A stretch of 64,000 bases of DNA from assembly GCF_009712225.1 (NCBI RefSeq), contig NZ_WASP01000010.1:215884-279883 (forward strand). The letters run 5' to 3'. The position numbers were made by a program, and so were the translations under genes. Numbering within the stretch: position 1 is the first letter of the stretch; each line of letters starts with the position of its first letter. The notes under the pieces were generated by a model. It did no database searches. It was not told where the DNA came from and was given only the letters and a program-made list of their open reading frames with translations. Source of the stretch: Desulfovibrio sp. GTDB taxonomy: Bacteria; Desulfobacterota; Desulfovibrionia; Desulfovibrionales; Desulfovibrionaceae. Below, in pieces: positions 63,969 through 64,000 of the stretch.

Positions 63969-64000
63969 GTGTAGCCAATCGGCCCGGCGGGGAATCCCGC

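Noticed and set aside
1..64000. CRISPR array, rRNA operon, complete tRNA, insertion sequence with terminal repeats
   Set aside because: No regularly spaced repeats, rRNA-like stretches, full tRNA cloverleaf or transposase frame were found on reading both strands.

Overview
The window looks like chromosomal DNA of a sulfate- or sulfite-reducing deltaproteobacterium of the Desulfovibrio/Bilophila group (Desulfovibrionaceae). The strongest evidence is the terminal gene. It encodes an 830-residue glycyl-radical enzyme whose active-site residues fall on the positions recalled for isethionate sulfite-lyase (IslA). The many ATGA-coupled operons, the CobN/ChlI/ChlD-type chelatase operon and the surface-polysaccharide cluster also fit. 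The taxon is an inference; there is no rRNA gene in the window.

Layout. 1-4.2 kb: 3' end of a TehA-like channel gene, a haem catalase (katA) and a chemoreceptor with a C-terminal zinc-binding CZB domain. 4.1-6.5 kb: scar tissue, with a 3' fragment of tRNA-Leu, a small ORF and a decayed metal-type ABC transporter (ATPase and ABC-3 permease). 6.5-19.2 kb (minus strand): one tightly coupled operon. In transcription order it encodes a FecCD-type permease, an ATPase, a TonB-dependent receptor, a CobN-like chelatase, ChlI-like and ChlD-like AAA+ proteins, a periplasmic binding protein and a TonB. This couples uptake of a metal chelate or tetrapyrrole to a CobN-type chelatase. 19.7-23.8 kb: a graveyard with two broken cobalamin-independent methionine synthase genes (a MetE and a YxjG-like N-terminal half), a broken XRE regulator and fragments.

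23.9-47.3 kb (minus strand): an O-antigen or other surface-glycan cluster with a Wzm/Wzt ABC exporter. It has two AsnB-type amidotransferases, six glycosyltransferases, four intact methyltransferases and one wreck. It also has a polysaccharide deacetylase, WecB epimerase, an acyltransferase and an unusual GNAT(FemAB-like)-DegT aminotransferase fusion. Base composition is visibly more A+T-rich in places (39.6-45.3 kb), as is usual for such clusters.

47.6-51 kb (plus strand): a stress operon of periplasmic rhodanese, RclC-like DUF417 membrane protein, DUF302 protein, TetR regulator and a second tehA. That tehA is interrupted by a one-base frameshift at a run of seven G. Its 3' half is a close paralogue of the gene at the left edge. 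51.2-53.8 kb (minus): a P2-type cation ATPase.

54.4-64 kb: an isethionate catabolism locus. It starts with a divergent sigma-54 enhancer-binding regulator, then two matching 20-bp palindromes upstream of an ABC importer operon (binding protein, permease 1, ATPase 1, permease 2, ATPase 2), then islA. The two ATPases carry complementary defects: a changed signature motif in one and a lost switch histidine in the other. Both defects map to the same composite ATP site, which predicts an obligate heterodimer. A TRAP transporter is the partner I know for IslA, so this ABC-fed version, with its own regulator and operator pair, is the best candidate here for an undescribed arrangement.
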